This document shows positions 1 to 11,153 of a stretch of DNA of 64,000 nucleotides, piece after piece (the first letter of the stretch is position 1; every line of letters begins with the position of its first letter). A program made the position numbers and the translations under genes. Location: the NCBI RefSeq assembly GCF_002870125.1, contig NZ_PNEO01000023.1, positions 1-64,000 of the forward strand. Reading direction: 5' to 3'. The notes beneath the pieces are model-generated. The model was not told where the DNA came from, ran no database searches, and saw only the letters and a program-made list of their open reading frames with translations. This DNA comes from Burkholderia sp. WAC0059 (lineage in GTDB: Bacteria; Pseudomonadota; Gammaproteobacteria; Burkholderiales; Burkholderiaceae).

Positions 1-1769
1 GACGCGGGGGCCGTACGCGCCGACGCGGCCCGCCGCCCCGGCGCGGTTGCCGCGGCGCGCGGCTGGCCGGCCGCGCCGCGCGCCGCCGTCGGCGAGGCCA
101 GCAACATCGGATCGAAGTCGGTCAGCGTCGCCTTCAGCGTGTAGGTCGAGTTCGCGTCGTGCCCGACGGCTCCGGCCAGATCGATGCTGCCCGCGCCGGC
201 GCTCACGCGCACGTCGTCGAAACTGAGCCGCGCGGGGTCGAGCGTCACGCGGCCCTGGGCGCGCAGCGCGGCCTTCGGATCGGCGAGATCGAGCGCGACG
301 CGCTGGACGTCGTCGTCGAGGCGAATGTCGATCGGTCCGGCCAGGTCGGTCGCGCGCACGCGCGAATCGAGAGCGTTCAGGTCCAGCCCGGCGACATTCA
401 GGTCGAACCGGCCGTGCCGGCCGCTCAGCGTGCCGCCGCCCGTCAGCGTGGCGTCCTTCACGAACCGCACGCTCAGGTTCGCGATGCGCTGCGTCGTCGC
501 GTCGAGCGCCACGTCGGCATGGGCGTCGACGAGCGGCAGCAGGTTCGCGTCGATCGCGCCGGGCTTCGCGTTGACGACCGATACCGTGCCGGCCACGGCG
601 AAGCCACCGGGCGCGGTATGCGGCGCGGCGGAGGCGGAGGCGGACGCAGAGGCCGCTATGGACGCCGACGCGCCAGCCGGTCCCGCCGTGCCTGCGCTCG
701 CGGCCGGCACGGCCGATCCTGTGCCTGCCAGACTACTGGCGGCGCCACGCGCCGCCGTCCCGCCAACCGCGCTCGCCGCGGCCTGAGCCGGCGGCCGCTG
801 CGCGGGCCGCAACTGCGCCCGCACGGTCAGGTCGGCGAACGGCGCGCCGGGCGCGAACGCCTGGGGATTCACGTGATCGAACGCCAGCGTCACGCTGCGC
901 AGCGGCACGGCGGCGAACGGCGTCGCCTCGATCCGCGCGCGGCCCGTCAGCTTCATCCCGCTCGCCTCGACCTGCGCGACCAGCGCCTCCAGCGAGCCGC
1001 CGAGATGGCCGTTCACCTCGACGTCCTCGTGGCTGACCTTGCCCGCGTAGCCGAAGTCGCCCGTGAGCGGAAACGGCCGCACGCCGTCGAGCGCGACGTG
1101 CGCGCTCACGGCGCCGTACGGCGTGTCGAGCCGCTCGACGGCGGCCTCGTGATGCCGGCCGTCGCTGCTCGCGCGAAAGACGAAGCGCGAGAACACGGTC
1201 GTCGACGCCCCTTCGCGCAGCCGCAGTCGCTCGACGCGCAGGTCGCGCAGGTCGAACGCGAGCGGCACGCGCAGGTCGTGCGGCAGCGTCGCGGGCGAGG
1301 ACGGCGTGCCCGACGGCACGATCCGCAGTTCGACGTCGCCGAGATGCAGGTAATCGACGACGAAACGCCAGGGCTTGCCGCTGCCCGGCCGCTGCAACGA
1401 CCACTGCCCGTCCACCCGGTCGAGCGCGGCCGAGGTGCCGTCGCCGCCGTGCCAGGCGAGGTCGCGCAGGCGCACGCCCGTCGCGAGCGTGCCGCCGTCG
1501 AAATGCCCGGCGAGCCGCCCGCCGAGCACGGCGACGGCGGCCCGCCAGACGTAGCCGGTGCCGCGCTCGGTCGTCGCGGCGCCGTAGAGCAGACCCGCGA
1601 CGATCGCGACCAGCAGCACCGGCACGCCGACGAGCCAGATCAGCGCCTTCCACGGCCGCCAACGGCGGCGCGGCGGCGGCGCGGCGGGCGGGCGGCCCGC
1701 GCCGTCGCCGGACGGCATGCGGTGCGTGTCGTCCGGCGGAGCGGGCGTCCCGGGCGTCGGCGCGTTCAT
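1..1769 (-). CDS. tamB: TamB, translocation and assembly module inner-membrane subunit (3' part outside window)
   Basis: An open minus-strand frame runs from an ATG at 1769 past the left edge, so only the first 589 codons are visible. After a proline- and arginine-rich cytoplasmic start there is one hydrophobic anchor at about residues 38-58 (key run LIWLVGVPVLLVAIVAGLLY). A long beta-rich periplasmic region follows, with a low-complexity Ala/Ser stretch near codons 350-380 (positions 620-720). One N-terminal anchor with a long beta-rich body is the TamB/AsmA-like plan; TamB bridges the inner membrane to TamA in the outer membrane and is thought to move phospholipid or help insert outer-membrane proteins. 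It lies 175 bp downstream of tamA on the same strand, which is the main support for the name. The conserved C-terminal domain is outside the window. Confidence 0.85.
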   Translation of the reverse strand, partial: MNAPTPGTPAPPDDTHRMPSGDGAGRPPAAPPPRRRWRPWKALIWLVGVPVLLVAIVAGLLYGAATTERGTGYVWRAAVAVLGGRLAGHFDGGTLATGVRLRDLAWHGGDGTSAALDRVDGQWSLQRPGSGKPWRFVVDYLHLGDVELRIVPSGTPSSPATLPHDLRVPLAFDLRDLRVERLRLREGASTTVFSRFVFRASSDGRHHEAAVERLDTPYGAVSAHVALDGVRPFPLTGDFGYAGKVSHEDVEVNGHLGGSLEALVAQVEASGMKLTGRARIEATPFAAVPLRSVTLAFDHVNPQAFAPGAPFADLTVRAQLRPAQRPPAQAAASAVGGTAARGAASSLAGTGSAVPAASAGTAGPAGASASIAASASASASAAPHTAPGGFAVAGTVSVVNAKPGAIDANLLPLVDAHADVALDATTQRIANLSVRFVKDATLTGGGTLSGRHGRFDLNVAGLDLNALDSRVRATDLAGPIDIRLDDDVQRVALDLADPKAALRAQGRVTLDPARLSFDDVRVSAGAGSIDLAGAVGHDANSTYTLKATLTDFDPMLLASPTAARGAAGQPRAAATAPGRRAASARTAPA

Positions 1770-1944
1770 GCGGTCGGCGCGCCGACGCGCGGCGCGAAGC
1801 AAACGGACCCGGCCGATCGCGCTGGCCACGCAGCCGGGCAAACCGAAAAGGATCGCGCCGAACCGACCGGAGCAGCGCCCGCTTTCGCGGCACTCGACCG
1901 CGCCGGCAGACGCGAAGCGGAACGGAACCCGGCGCGCGCATCCA

Positions 1945-3747
1945 TCAGAAAGCGATCCCTAGCGTGAGGTACGGCCGGATGTCGTGGTTGCGCAGGCCGT
2001 ACGCGAGGTCGAGGTTCACCGGCCCGACGGGGCTGCGCCAGCGCGCGCCGACGCCCACGCCCTGGTAGAACACCTTGTCGCCCCAGGTGTCGGTCGCCGT
2101 GCCGATGTCGAAGAACACCGCCGCGCCCCAGTCGCGACTGAACCAGTGCTGGTATTCGGTCGATCCGGTGACGAGATACTTGGCCGGCAGCACCGAGCCG
2201 TCCACGTTGTCGCCGATGGTTTCGAACCCGTAGCCGCGCACCGAGTTCGAGCCGCCCGCGCGAAAGAGCAGCGACGCCGGCACGCCGGCCGCGCTGCCGC
2301 CCGTGAACACGCCGCCGAGCTCGGCGCGAAAGAGCACGAGGTCGTTGCGCCCGATCGGCACGTACTGCTGCCCGCGCATGTAGCCGCGCATGAAGGTCTG
2401 GTCGGTCAGCAGGCCCTTCACCGCGAAGCCCGCCTCGACGTGGATCAGGTTGCCCGAGCGCGGAAACAGCGGATCGTCGACGTTGCGCCGCGTCCACGAC
2501 CACGACGGCACCAGCGCGCGGCTCGTGGTCGGCGGCCCGACGTTCTGCGTCAGCCGGTCCTCGTAGAAGAGAACCGAATACGAATAGTCGATGTACTGCG
2601 ACGTGCGCGAGCGCTGCAGGCCGGCGCGCACGCTGTAGATGTGCGTATCCGACACGTCGGTGGTCGTGTACGACGCGAGCGCGCTGTTGGTCCACGCGCC
2701 CGGGCCCGGCGGCATCGAAAGCTGGACCTGGCCGTACTGCTGGATCTGGTCGAGCCGCCCCTGCACCTGGAACGGCCAGTTGCTGCCGAAGGTGTCGAGG
2801 TACGAGTACGAACCCTGCACGTGCGCGCCGGTGTCGCTCGAATAGCCGACGCCGCCGCGAAAATTGTTGTACGGATATTCGCTCACTCTCACGTGAACCG
2901 GGGTCAGGAGGGGCTTCGCCGTGCTGTCGTCGACGTCGATCGCGACGCTCGCATAGTACGGCGTGTTCTGCAGTTGCCGCTGCAGCTCGGCGATGCGCTG
3001 TACGTCGTAGACCTCGCCAGGCGACAGCGGGTTCACGTGCGTCGCGATGGCCGGCGAATAGCGGCGCGTGCCGGACACGTCGAGCGACCCGATCGTGAAG
3101 GTCGGCCCGCTGTCGAACGTGACCGAGAGCTGCGCGTCGTGCGTGCGCGGGTCGATGCGCGCCTGCGACTGCGAAATCCGCGCGCCGAGGTAGCGGCGCG
3201 CCTGCAGCGCCTTGAGCGCCGCGCTCTTCGCGTCGCTCCAGCCCGGCTGCGTGAACGGCTCGCCCGCGTGCAGCGAGAAGGCGAGGCGCGTGGCCGTCTC
3301 CTGCGCGGGGTCTTCGGTACCCACCGGGCCCGTGAAGTTCAGCGTCACCGACGAGATCGTGGTGCGCGGCCCCGGGTCGACGCTGACGCTCACGCGCTTC
3401 TTGCCGGCGACCGTGCGCACGTCGGTCGTCACGACGGGCGAGAAATAACCGTCGGTCGCGGCGAGGTCGCGCGTCTGCTGGGGCGTGGCGGTAACGAGAA
3501 AGCCGAACTGGTCGTCGGTGATGTCGTTGCGTTTCGCGAAGCGGGCGATGTCGAGATGCGCCTCCAGCAGCTTGCGCAACGAGCGCGGCGACGCGTGGAT
3601 GTCGACCGTGTACGCGGCGGCGGCGGCAGCGCTGCCGGCCCAGAGCGCGAGCGCGGCGAGCACGAAGAGCCGCACGAGCGCGGCGGAGCGCGGCGGCGGC
3701 GGGATTTTCGAGACCTTCAGGATCTTCGAGACCGTCGAAACCCGCAT
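1945..3747 (-). CDS. tamA: TamA, outer-membrane Omp85-family assembly factor
   Basis: A 600-residue Omp85 protein. The open frame extends upstream to 3951, but the added residues are arginine-rich and do not look like an export signal. The ATG at 3747 gives a basic N-terminus and a hydrophobic core ending in a poly-Ala cleavage region (about residues 24-45), so I use it. POTRA-like repeats fill the first half (for example FTIGSLDVSGTRRYSP). The C-terminal half is a beta-barrel with glycine- and aromatic-rich strands and ends in YLTLGIAF, a terminal-Phe beta signal. TamA works with TamB in outer-membrane protein assembly, and the tamA-tamB order is the usual one. The gene diverges from the DUF3460-scpA pair. 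Confidence 0.93.
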   Translation of the reverse strand: MRVSTVSKILKVSKIPPPPRSAALVRLFVLAALALWAGSAAAAAAYTVDIHASPRSLRKLLEAHLDIARFAKRNDITDDQFGFLVTATPQQTRDLAATDGYFSPVVTTDVRTVAGKKRVSVSVDPGPRTTISSVTLNFTGPVGTEDPAQETATRLAFSLHAGEPFTQPGWSDAKSAALKALQARRYLGARISQSQARIDPRTHDAQLSVTFDSGPTFTIGSLDVSGTRRYSPAIATHVNPLSPGEVYDVQRIAELQRQLQNTPYYASVAIDVDDSTAKPLLTPVHVRVSEYPYNNFRGGVGYSSDTGAHVQGSYSYLDTFGSNWPFQVQGRLDQIQQYGQVQLSMPPGPGAWTNSALASYTTTDVSDTHIYSVRAGLQRSRTSQYIDYSYSVLFYEDRLTQNVGPPTTSRALVPSWSWTRRNVDDPLFPRSGNLIHVEAGFAVKGLLTDQTFMRGYMRGQQYVPIGRNDLVLFRAELGGVFTGGSAAGVPASLLFRAGGSNSVRGYGFETIGDNVDGSVLPAKYLVTGSTEYQHWFSRDWGAAVFFDIGTATDTWGDKVFYQGVGVGARWRSPVGPVNLDLAYGLRNHDIRPYLTLGIAF

Positions 3748-4294
3748 GGCCAGCCAGATCGCCAGGGGCCGCCCGAACCCCGCTGCCCATCCGGCGCCCG
3801 ATCGGTCCACCCAAGCGCTGCGCCATCCCGCCGCCTGGCCGGCGGCCGCGACGTCGCCCGAACCGGACGGAACGAGACCGCGCACGCGCCGCCGGCTGCC
3901 GGCCGCGCGGCGCGGCCGCCGGCGCAACGGTTCGATCGACCTTACTGCCAAACAGACCTCCGGCCGTCGTGAGACGGGGTTGCAAGGCGCCCGCGCGACA
4001 CCTTCGAACAGGCTTTCGGGACGGGCACAAATGGGTTATTTGACCATACGACCGCCCTGTTTCGCGCGATCGCCGGCCCCGGATCGCCCCCGCCGACCCC
4101 GCCGACCCCGCCGCCTCGTCCGGCCCGGCCCGCCTCCCGCCGCCGGACCGGCGTTCTGCGCCGCGGCGCTTGCGGTAAAATCGGCTGCGTCGCGCAACCC
4201 GGCCCGCAACCCGGCCCCGGCAGACCCGGAAAACCGGGCGGCCCCATCAACCGCGGCCGCCCCGCCGGCACGCTACTTCGAACGGACCTCGACC
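3748..4294. promoter_or_regulatory. Divergent intergenic region between tamA and the DUF3460-scpA operon
   Basis: About 550 bp with no convincing gene; the frames that cross it are arginine/proline-rich artefacts of high GC. It must hold the tamA promoter (minus) and a promoter for the DUF3460-scpA pair (plus). A TAAAAT hexamer inside gcttgcggtaaaatcgg (near 4170) is a plausible plus-strand -10 element, about 120 bp before the DUF3460 start. An AT-rich patch (cacaaatgggttatttgacc, about 4025-4045) could serve the tamA side. No operator or riboswitch was recognised. Confidence 0.35.
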
Positions 4295-6347
<2,053 letters not shown>

Positions 6348-6391
6348 CCGCCGCCCACCGCGATGGCGCGCGACGCGCCGGGAGCCTGCCC

Positions 6392-6778
6392 ATGCAACGC
6401 CACATGCTCAAATCGAAGATTCACCGGGCGGTCGTCACGCACTGCGAACTGCATTACGAGGGTTCGTGCGCCATCGACGAGGACCTGCTGGACGCGGCGA
6501 ACATCGTCGAGAACGAGCGGATCGACGTCTGGAACATCAACAACGGCGAGCGTTTCTCGACCTATGCGATCAAGGGCGAGCGCGGCAGCGGCATGATCTC
6601 GCTGAACGGCTCGGCGGCGCGGCGCGCGCAACTGGGCGACCTCGTCATCATCGCGGCGTTCGCCCACGTCGAGGAGGCCGAACTCGCGGCCGGCTGGAAG
6701 CCGAGCCTCGTGTTCGTCGACGAAAACAACCGCGTGAAGGGCAGCCGCGACCACGTGCCCGTGCAAAGCTGGAGCTGA
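6392..6778 (+). CDS. panD: Aspartate 1-decarboxylase (pyruvoyl enzyme)
   Basis: 128 residues; decarboxylates aspartate to beta-alanine for PanC. The proenzyme cleaves itself between Gly24 and Ser25; with the start at 6392 the GS pair of YEGSCAID falls exactly there, which supports this start over the second ATG at 6404. Lys9 in LKSKIHR and Tyr58 region ([12 protein letters not shown]) match the family active site. It forms a pan pair with panC. The convergent ParA-like gene ends about 60 bp downstream; a GC-rich hairpin-like stretch (gggcgcggccccgcgccc) follows the stop without a T run. Confidence 0.96.
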   Translation: MQRHMLKSKIHRAVVTHCELHYEGSCAIDEDLLDAANIVENERIDVWNINNGERFSTYAIKGERGSGMISLNGSAARRAQLGDLVIIAAFAHVEEAELAAGWKPSLVFVDENNRVKGSRDHVPVQSWS

Positions 6779-6840
6779 GGGCGCGGCCCCGCGCCCGTGC
6801 TGCGTCCCGTTTCGCCCCGCTTCGGATCCCTTCGTCCCGC

Positions 6841-7467
6841 CTACTTGCCGGTCGCCCATTCGACGATGGGCTGCCACTGCTCCAGATCCTTCTCGACGCG
6901 GCTTTTCGCGACGTCCCAGAGCGTGAGGCCGTGCGCGGCGAGCTGCACGTAGTTCTGCGTGTCGCGCAGATAGCCGAGCACGGGCAGCTTGAGGCCCTCG
7001 ACGAAACGCTGGAGCTGGTCGGCCGAACGCGTGCGCGCGTCGACGCGCATCCCCACCACGCCGACCTCGATCTCGCCCTTGCGCACGGCCTTCTCCTTCG
7101 CGAGACGGTCGAGGAAGTCCTGGGTCGCGAGGATGTCGAACATCGACGGCTGCAGCGGCACGATCACGCGGTCGGCCAGCTCCAGCACCACGCCGAGGCG
7201 GTTGCCGTGCAGCCCCGCGGGCGTATCGACGATCGCGCGCTCGAGCCCCCGCGGCGGCCGCGCCGGCGCGTCGAAATCGACCTGCCAGGCCTCGATGGGC
7301 GGCAGCGTCGCCGGCCGCAGGTCCAGCCATGCGTGCGCGGACTGCTGCCGGTCGAGGTCGGCGAGGGCGACCCATTCGCCCTGCGCGGCGAAATAGCCGG
7401 CCAGATTGGTGGACAGCGTGCTCTTGCCGACGCCGCCCTTGGGGTTCGCCACCACGATCACCGTCAT
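6841..7467 (-). CDS. ParA-family ATPase, orphan
   Basis: A 208-residue cytosolic MinD/ParA-type ATPase. The deviant Walker A box KGGVGKS lies at residues 10-16, the Walker A' region is LADLDRQQSA, and the switch region is VDTPAG (near residue 82). The short length, without an N-terminal HTH, matches small ParA proteins that position plasmids, chromosomes or protein clusters. There is no ParB, parS-like array or obvious cargo gene adjacent: panD converges on it and cobQ lies upstream on the same strand 383 bp away. An isolated small ParA at this place may be conserved among related genomes; its cargo is unknown. Confidence 0.88.
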   Translation of the reverse strand: MTVIVVANPKGGVGKSTLSTNLAGYFAAQGEWVALADLDRQQSAHAWLDLRPATLPPIEAWQVDFDAPARPPRGLERAIVDTPAGLHGNRLGVVLELADRVIVPLQPSMFDILATQDFLDRLAKEKAVRKGEIEVGVVGMRVDARTRSADQLQRFVEGLKLPVLGYLRDTQNYVQLAAHGLTLWDVAKSRVEKDLEQWQPIVEWATGK

Positions 7468-7849
7468 GAATGCTCCCGTCTGAAAGGCCGGCGCGCAGGC
7501 CGGCCGGTTTGTCGTTGCCCCGGGTCCGCCCGGCGAGGCGTTTTGACCCTCCCGCCGATAATATCGGCAAATCGGCCCGGGCCGAAGTATTCAGTCTTGC
7601 CGGACGGGTTATCCCGGGGGCCGGAAAGGCCGACCGGCCAGCCCCGGTCGTCGCCCGAAGCACGCGGCGCCCGGCGGCGCCCCGCGCGCTTCGGGCCCGC
7701 CGGGCGGCGCCTGCCCGCCGCCGCCCCAACCCGGCATGGTTCGTACACCGGAGCGTCGGATCGGCCGTCCGACAGTGCGACAGGTCGTACCCGGCGCCGG
7801 TCTCGCGACGACGAGCGGCGCGCCCGACCGGCAGGCGGGCACGCGCGGC
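7468..7849. promoter_or_regulatory. Intergenic region upstream of the ParA-like gene, with a 15-bp palindrome
   Basis: About 380 bp without a supported gene. Short frames here are arginine/proline-rich and look like GC artefacts. The clearest element is the perfect palindrome GCCGATAATATCGGC at 7554-7568, about 90 bp upstream of the ParA start. On the minus strand it contains TATTAT, so a promoter -10 may overlap it. It could be an operator or simply a promoter with dyad symmetry. Confidence 0.4.
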
Positions 7850-9415
7850 TCAGCTAATCGCGCCGAACACGCGCGCAAGGTCCAGATGCTCCGCCAGCGT
7901 ATCCGCGAGCCGGTCGAGCGAGGCCTCGCGCAGCGCCGGGTAGTCGAGCGGCCGGGCCGCAGCGAGCCCGGCCCATTCGAGCAGCGCGGCGCAGGCGCGC
8001 GGCGTGTCGAAAAGGCCGTGCACGTAGGTCGCGAGAATCTGGCCATCGGCGGACTGCGCGCCGTCCGGGCGCCCGCGTCCGTCGCCGCTTTCGCCGTCGG
8101 CATTACCGCCCTCGCCGGCCGCCCCGTTCCCGCCGTTCCCGCGCCCGGCGAGCCACAGCGCGGGCCGCGCCAGCGCCGGCCCGCGCGTCTCGCCCATGTG
8201 AATCTCGTAGCCGGCCACCTCGGGCGCACCGTCGAGCGCGAGCGTGCCCGTCACGTTCTCGAGCGTCTTCTCGCGCGTCAGCACGGTCGAACAGTCGAGC
8301 CAGCCGAGGCCCGCCGTCGCGCCTGGCGGCCCCTCCACGCCGTGCGGGTCGGCCACCTCGCGCCCGAGCATCTGCAGCCCGCCGCAGACGCCGATCACGC
8401 GTCCGCCGTAGCGCAGATGCCGCGCGAGCGCCGCCTCCCAGCCCTGCTCGCGCAGCCAGGCCAGGTCGTCGCGCACGTTCTTCGAGCCCGGCAGGATCAC
8501 GAGATCGGCGGCCGGCGGCGGACTGCCCGCCGGCACGTAGCGGAAATCGACCTGCGGATGGGCGCGCAGCGCGTCGAAATCGGTGTGATTGCTGATGCGC
8601 GGCAGCGCGGGCACGATCACGCGCAGCGTCTGGGCGCCCTCCTCGGCGCCGCTGTGCGCGACGCGCGGCAGCATGTCCTCGGCGTCGAGCGTGAGTCCGT
8701 GCAGATACGGCACGACGCCGAGCACGGGCTTGCCGGTGCGGGTCTCGAGCCAGTCGAGGCCCGGCCGCAGCAACGCCGGGTCGCCGCGAAAGCGGTTGAT
8801 GACGAAGCCGCGCACGCGCGCGCGCTCGCTTTCCGACAGGCATTCGAGCGTGCCGACCAGATGCGCGAACACGCCGCCGCGGTCGATGTCGGCGACGAGC
8901 AGCACCGGGCAGTCCACGGCCTCGGCGAAGCCCATGTTCGCGATGTCGTTCGCGCGCAGATTGATTTCGGCGGGACTGCCGGCGCCTTCGACGAAGATCG
9001 TGTCATAGCGCCCGCGCAGCCGGGCGTAGGCGGCCAGCACGGCTTCGCGCGCGAGCGGCTTGTAGTCCTGGTAGGCCCGCGCGTCGAGGGTCATGCGCGC
9101 CTTGCCGTTCACGATCACCTGGGCGCCGCGGTCGCTCGTCGGCTTGAGCAGCACCGGGTTCAGGTCGGTATGGGCCTCGATGCCGGCGGCGAGCGCCTGC
9201 AGCGCCTGGGCGCGGCCGATCTCGCCGCCGTCGGCCGTCACCGCGCTGTTGAGCGCCATGTTCTGCGGCTTGAACGGCGCCACGCGCGCGCCGGCGCGGC
9301 GCGCGAGCCGGCACAGGCCAGCGACGAGCGTGCTCTTGCCCGCGTCGGACGTCGTGCCCTGGATCATCAGGGTGCCGCGCGGCACGCGCAGATCGGGGAA
9401 ATTCGGAGCGGTCAT
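7850..9415 (-). CDS. cobQ: Cobyric acid synthase (CobQ/CbiP)
   Basis: 521 residues; amidates adenosyl-cobyrinic acid a,c-diamide at four positions using glutamine and ATP. The N-terminal dethiobiotin-synthetase-like P-loop is [10 protein letters not shown] (about residues 20-29), followed by the conserved [11 protein letters not shown]. The C-terminal class I glutaminase has the nucleophile in [10 protein letters not shown] and a catalytic His in [10 protein letters not shown] low-complexity Gly/Asn/Asp insertion (positions about 8050-8140) interrupts the glutaminase part, as often seen in GC-rich species. It diverges from cobU and opens the B12 cluster. Confidence 0.95.
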   Translation of the reverse strand: MTAPNFPDLRVPRGTLMIQGTTSDAGKSTLVAGLCRLARRAGARVAPFKPQNMALNSAVTADGGEIGRAQALQALAAGIEAHTDLNPVLLKPTSDRGAQVIVNGKARMTLDARAYQDYKPLAREAVLAAYARLRGRYDTIFVEGAGSPAEINLRANDIANMGFAEAVDCPVLLVADIDRGGVFAHLVGTLECLSESERARVRGFVINRFRGDPALLRPGLDWLETRTGKPVLGVVPYLHGLTLDAEDMLPRVAHSGAEEGAQTLRVIVPALPRISNHTDFDALRAHPQVDFRYVPAGSPPPAADLVILPGSKNVRDDLAWLREQGWEAALARHLRYGGRVIGVCGGLQMLGREVADPHGVEGPPGATAGLGWLDCSTVLTREKTLENVTGTLALDGAPEVAGYEIHMGETRGPALARPALWLAGRGNGGNGAAGEGGNADGESGDGRGRPDGAQSADGQILATYVHGLFDTPRACAALLEWAGLAAARPLDYPALREASLDRLADTLAEHLDLARVFGAIS

Positions 9416-9654
9416 CGGCTAACAGGGGGAAACGGGAAGAACCGGCGGCCACGGCCGGTCCGGACGGCGCCGGGACAAAACCAGGGCAAGAGGGGCAAGG
9501 CCCAGACCGGAACAAGGCCTGGACGACGCCAGGGCAAGGCCGCGCCCGACACCAGCCGCTCTGGCCACTCCGGCGTCACCAGTCAACGCCAGCGACGCCG
9601 CCCGCATTATCCCATCGGTCCCCCCGCCGCGCGCTGCGCCTGGTACGCGCCGGG

Positions 9655-9660
9655 TACAAT
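9655..9660 (+). promoter_or_regulatory. Candidate -10 element directly before cobU
   Basis: TACAAT ends only six bases before the cobU ATG at 9667. If it is used, transcription would start at or next to the start codon and the cobU-cbiB-cobD-btuF mRNA would be leaderless or nearly so. No Shine-Dalgarno sequence is visible between the box and the ATG. The -35 region is weak (ctgcgc around 9634). Confidence 0.4.
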
Positions 9661-9666
9661 CACGCG

Positions 9667-10212
9667 ATGATTCCGCGCGACCTCACCTTCATCGTCGGCG
9701 GCGCGCGCTCGGGCAAGAGCGCGCACGCCGAACGGCTCGCCAGCGCAAGCGGGTTGCCCGTCACCTACATTGCCACCGCGCGCGTCGCCGACGCCGAATT
9801 CTCCGCCCGCGTCGAGGCGCACCGCGCCCGCCGGCCCGCCCACTGGGCGCTGGCCGAGGAAAGCGTCGACCTGGCCGGCGCGCTCGACGCGGCCGCGGCT
9901 CCGGGCCGCTGCGTGCTGATCGACTGCCTGACGCTCTGGCTCGCCAATCTGCTGTGCCCGTCCGACGGCGGCCCGCCGCGCGCCGACTACGCCGCGCGGC
10001 TCGACGCGTTCGAGGCCGCCTGCGCCCGCGCGGCCGGCACGGTGCTCGTCGTCAGCAACGAGATCGGCCTCGGCGTGGTGCCACTCGGCGCGGCCACGCG
10101 CCTCTTCGTCGACGAACTCGGCGGCCTGAACCAGCGCGTGGCCGCGCTCGCGAACCGCGCGACGCTGATGGTGGCCGGCCTGCCGCTCGCGCTCAAGGGC
10201 GGCCAGCCATGA
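9667..10212 (+). CDS. cobU: Adenosylcobinamide kinase / GTP guanylyltransferase
   Basis: 181 residues; phosphorylates adenosylcobinamide and then transfers GMP to give adenosylcobinamide-GDP, the activated intermediate used by CobS. The P-loop GGARSGKS lies near residues 11-18, and the family motif LIDCLTLWLANLL near residues 80-92 carries the Walker B-like part. VVSNEIGLGVVP is also conserved. Its stop overlaps the next ATG (ATGA at 10209), so cobU and cbiB are coupled. First gene of a plus-strand operon. Confidence 0.95.
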   Translation: MIPRDLTFIVGGARSGKSAHAERLASASGLPVTYIATARVADAEFSARVEAHRARRPAHWALAEESVDLAGALDAAAAPGRCVLIDCLTLWLANLLCPSDGGPPRADYAARLDAFEAACARAAGTVLVVSNEIGLGVVPLGAATRLFVDELGGLNQRVAALANRATLMVAGLPLALKGGQP

Positions 10213-11153
10213 CGACGCTGACGCTGCCCGTCGCGGCCCTCCTCGCCGTCGCCGCCGTGGCGCTCGACCGCATCTTCGGCGAACCCCGCCGCGCCCATCC
10301 GCTCGTCGCGTTCGGCCGGCTCGCCGGACGTCTCGAAGCGCGCCTGAACACGGGCCGGCACGGCCGCCCCGTCGGGCTCCTCGCCTGGCTCGCGGCCGTC
10401 GCGCCTCCCGTGCTCGTCGCCGCCTGGCTCGTCCGCGTCCTGCCCTTGCCGCTCGCGGCCGCGCTACACGTCGCGCTGCTTTGGTTCGCGCTCGGCGCGC
10501 GCAGCCTGCGCGAGCACATCGCGCCGATCGGCGCCGCGCTCGCACAGCGCAATCTGGCCGAGGCGCGCCGGCTGACCTCGCGCATCGTCTCGCGCGACAC
10601 CGCCTCGGCCGACGCGGCGGCGCTCGCGCGCGCGGCCGTCGAATCGGCGCTCGAGAACGGCAACGACGCGATCTTCGGCGCGCTATTCTGGTTCGCCGTC
10701 GCCGGCGGTCCGGGCGCGCTCGCATTCCGCCTCGCCAACACGCTCGACGCGATGTGGGGCTACCGGACGTCGCGTTTCCTGCGCTTCGGCTGGGCCGCCG
10801 CGCGCATCGACGACGTGCTGAACTGGATTCCGGCGCGCCTCACCGCGGCCAGCTACGCCCTGCTCGGCGACACGTCGAGCGCCCTGCGCTGCTGGCGCGA
10901 CCAGGCGCGGCGCTGGGACAGCCCGAACGCCGGACCGGTGATGGCCGCCGGCGCGGGCAGCCTGAACGTGCTCGTCGGCGGCGCGGCGGTCTATCACGGC
11001 GTGCTCGAAGCGCGCCCGCAGCTCGGCGTCGGCGTCTCGCCCGACGCCGTTCACGTGGACGCGGCCTTGCGGCTCGTCGAGCGCGCCACGGCGCTCTGGC
11101 TCGCCGTGCTGCTCGCGCTTGCGCTACTCGTCGCGGCGGTCGGCCATGCCTGA
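10209..11153 (+). CDS. cbiB: Adenosylcobinamide-phosphate synthase CbiB (also called CobD)
   Basis: A 314-residue inner-membrane protein with several hydrophobic segments (residues 1-20, 60-100, 160-185, and a C-terminal anchor ending LLVAAVGHA). It attaches the aminopropanol phosphate arm to adenosylcobyric acid. Family motifs seen are DRIFGEPRRAHPLVAFGR near the N-terminus, VSRDTASAD, ESALENGNDA, and TLDAMWGYRT. The ATG at 10209 overlaps the cobU stop. The next gene starts inside its 3' end (11146), again implying coupling. The product order CobU-CbiB-CobD follows the pathway. Confidence 0.94.
   Translation: MTTLTLPVAALLAVAAVALDRIFGEPRRAHPLVAFGRLAGRLEARLNTGRHGRPVGLLAWLAAVAPPVLVAAWLVRVLPLPLAAALHVALLWFALGARSLREHIAPIGAALAQRNLAEARRLTSRIVSRDTASADAAALARAAVESALENGNDAIFGALFWFAVAGGPGALAFRLANTLDAMWGYRTSRFLRFGWAAARIDDVLNWIPARLTAASYALLGDTSSALRCWRDQARRWDSPNAGPVMAAGAGSLNVLVGGAAVYHGVLEARPQLGVGVSPDAVHVDAALRLVERATALWLAVLLALALLVAAVGHA

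Noticed and set aside
159-1967. A 602-codon open frame on the plus strand over tamB, and similar long antisense frames over tamA, cobQ, pepA, ureC, cysI and others
   Set aside because: They are arginine-, alanine- and histidine-rich, have no family motifs, and mirror the third-position GC bias of the real gene on the other strand.
1766-4030. A 754-codon minus-strand frame spanning tamA and the tamA-tamB gap
   Set aside because: It is a different frame from tamA and tamB, arginine-rich throughout, and lacks beta-barrel features.
9416-9666. Direct repeats (ccagggcaag near 9480 and 9530) between cobQ and cobU as a regulatory array
   Set aside because: Only two imperfect copies in biased sequence; no spacing or symmetry like a known operator.
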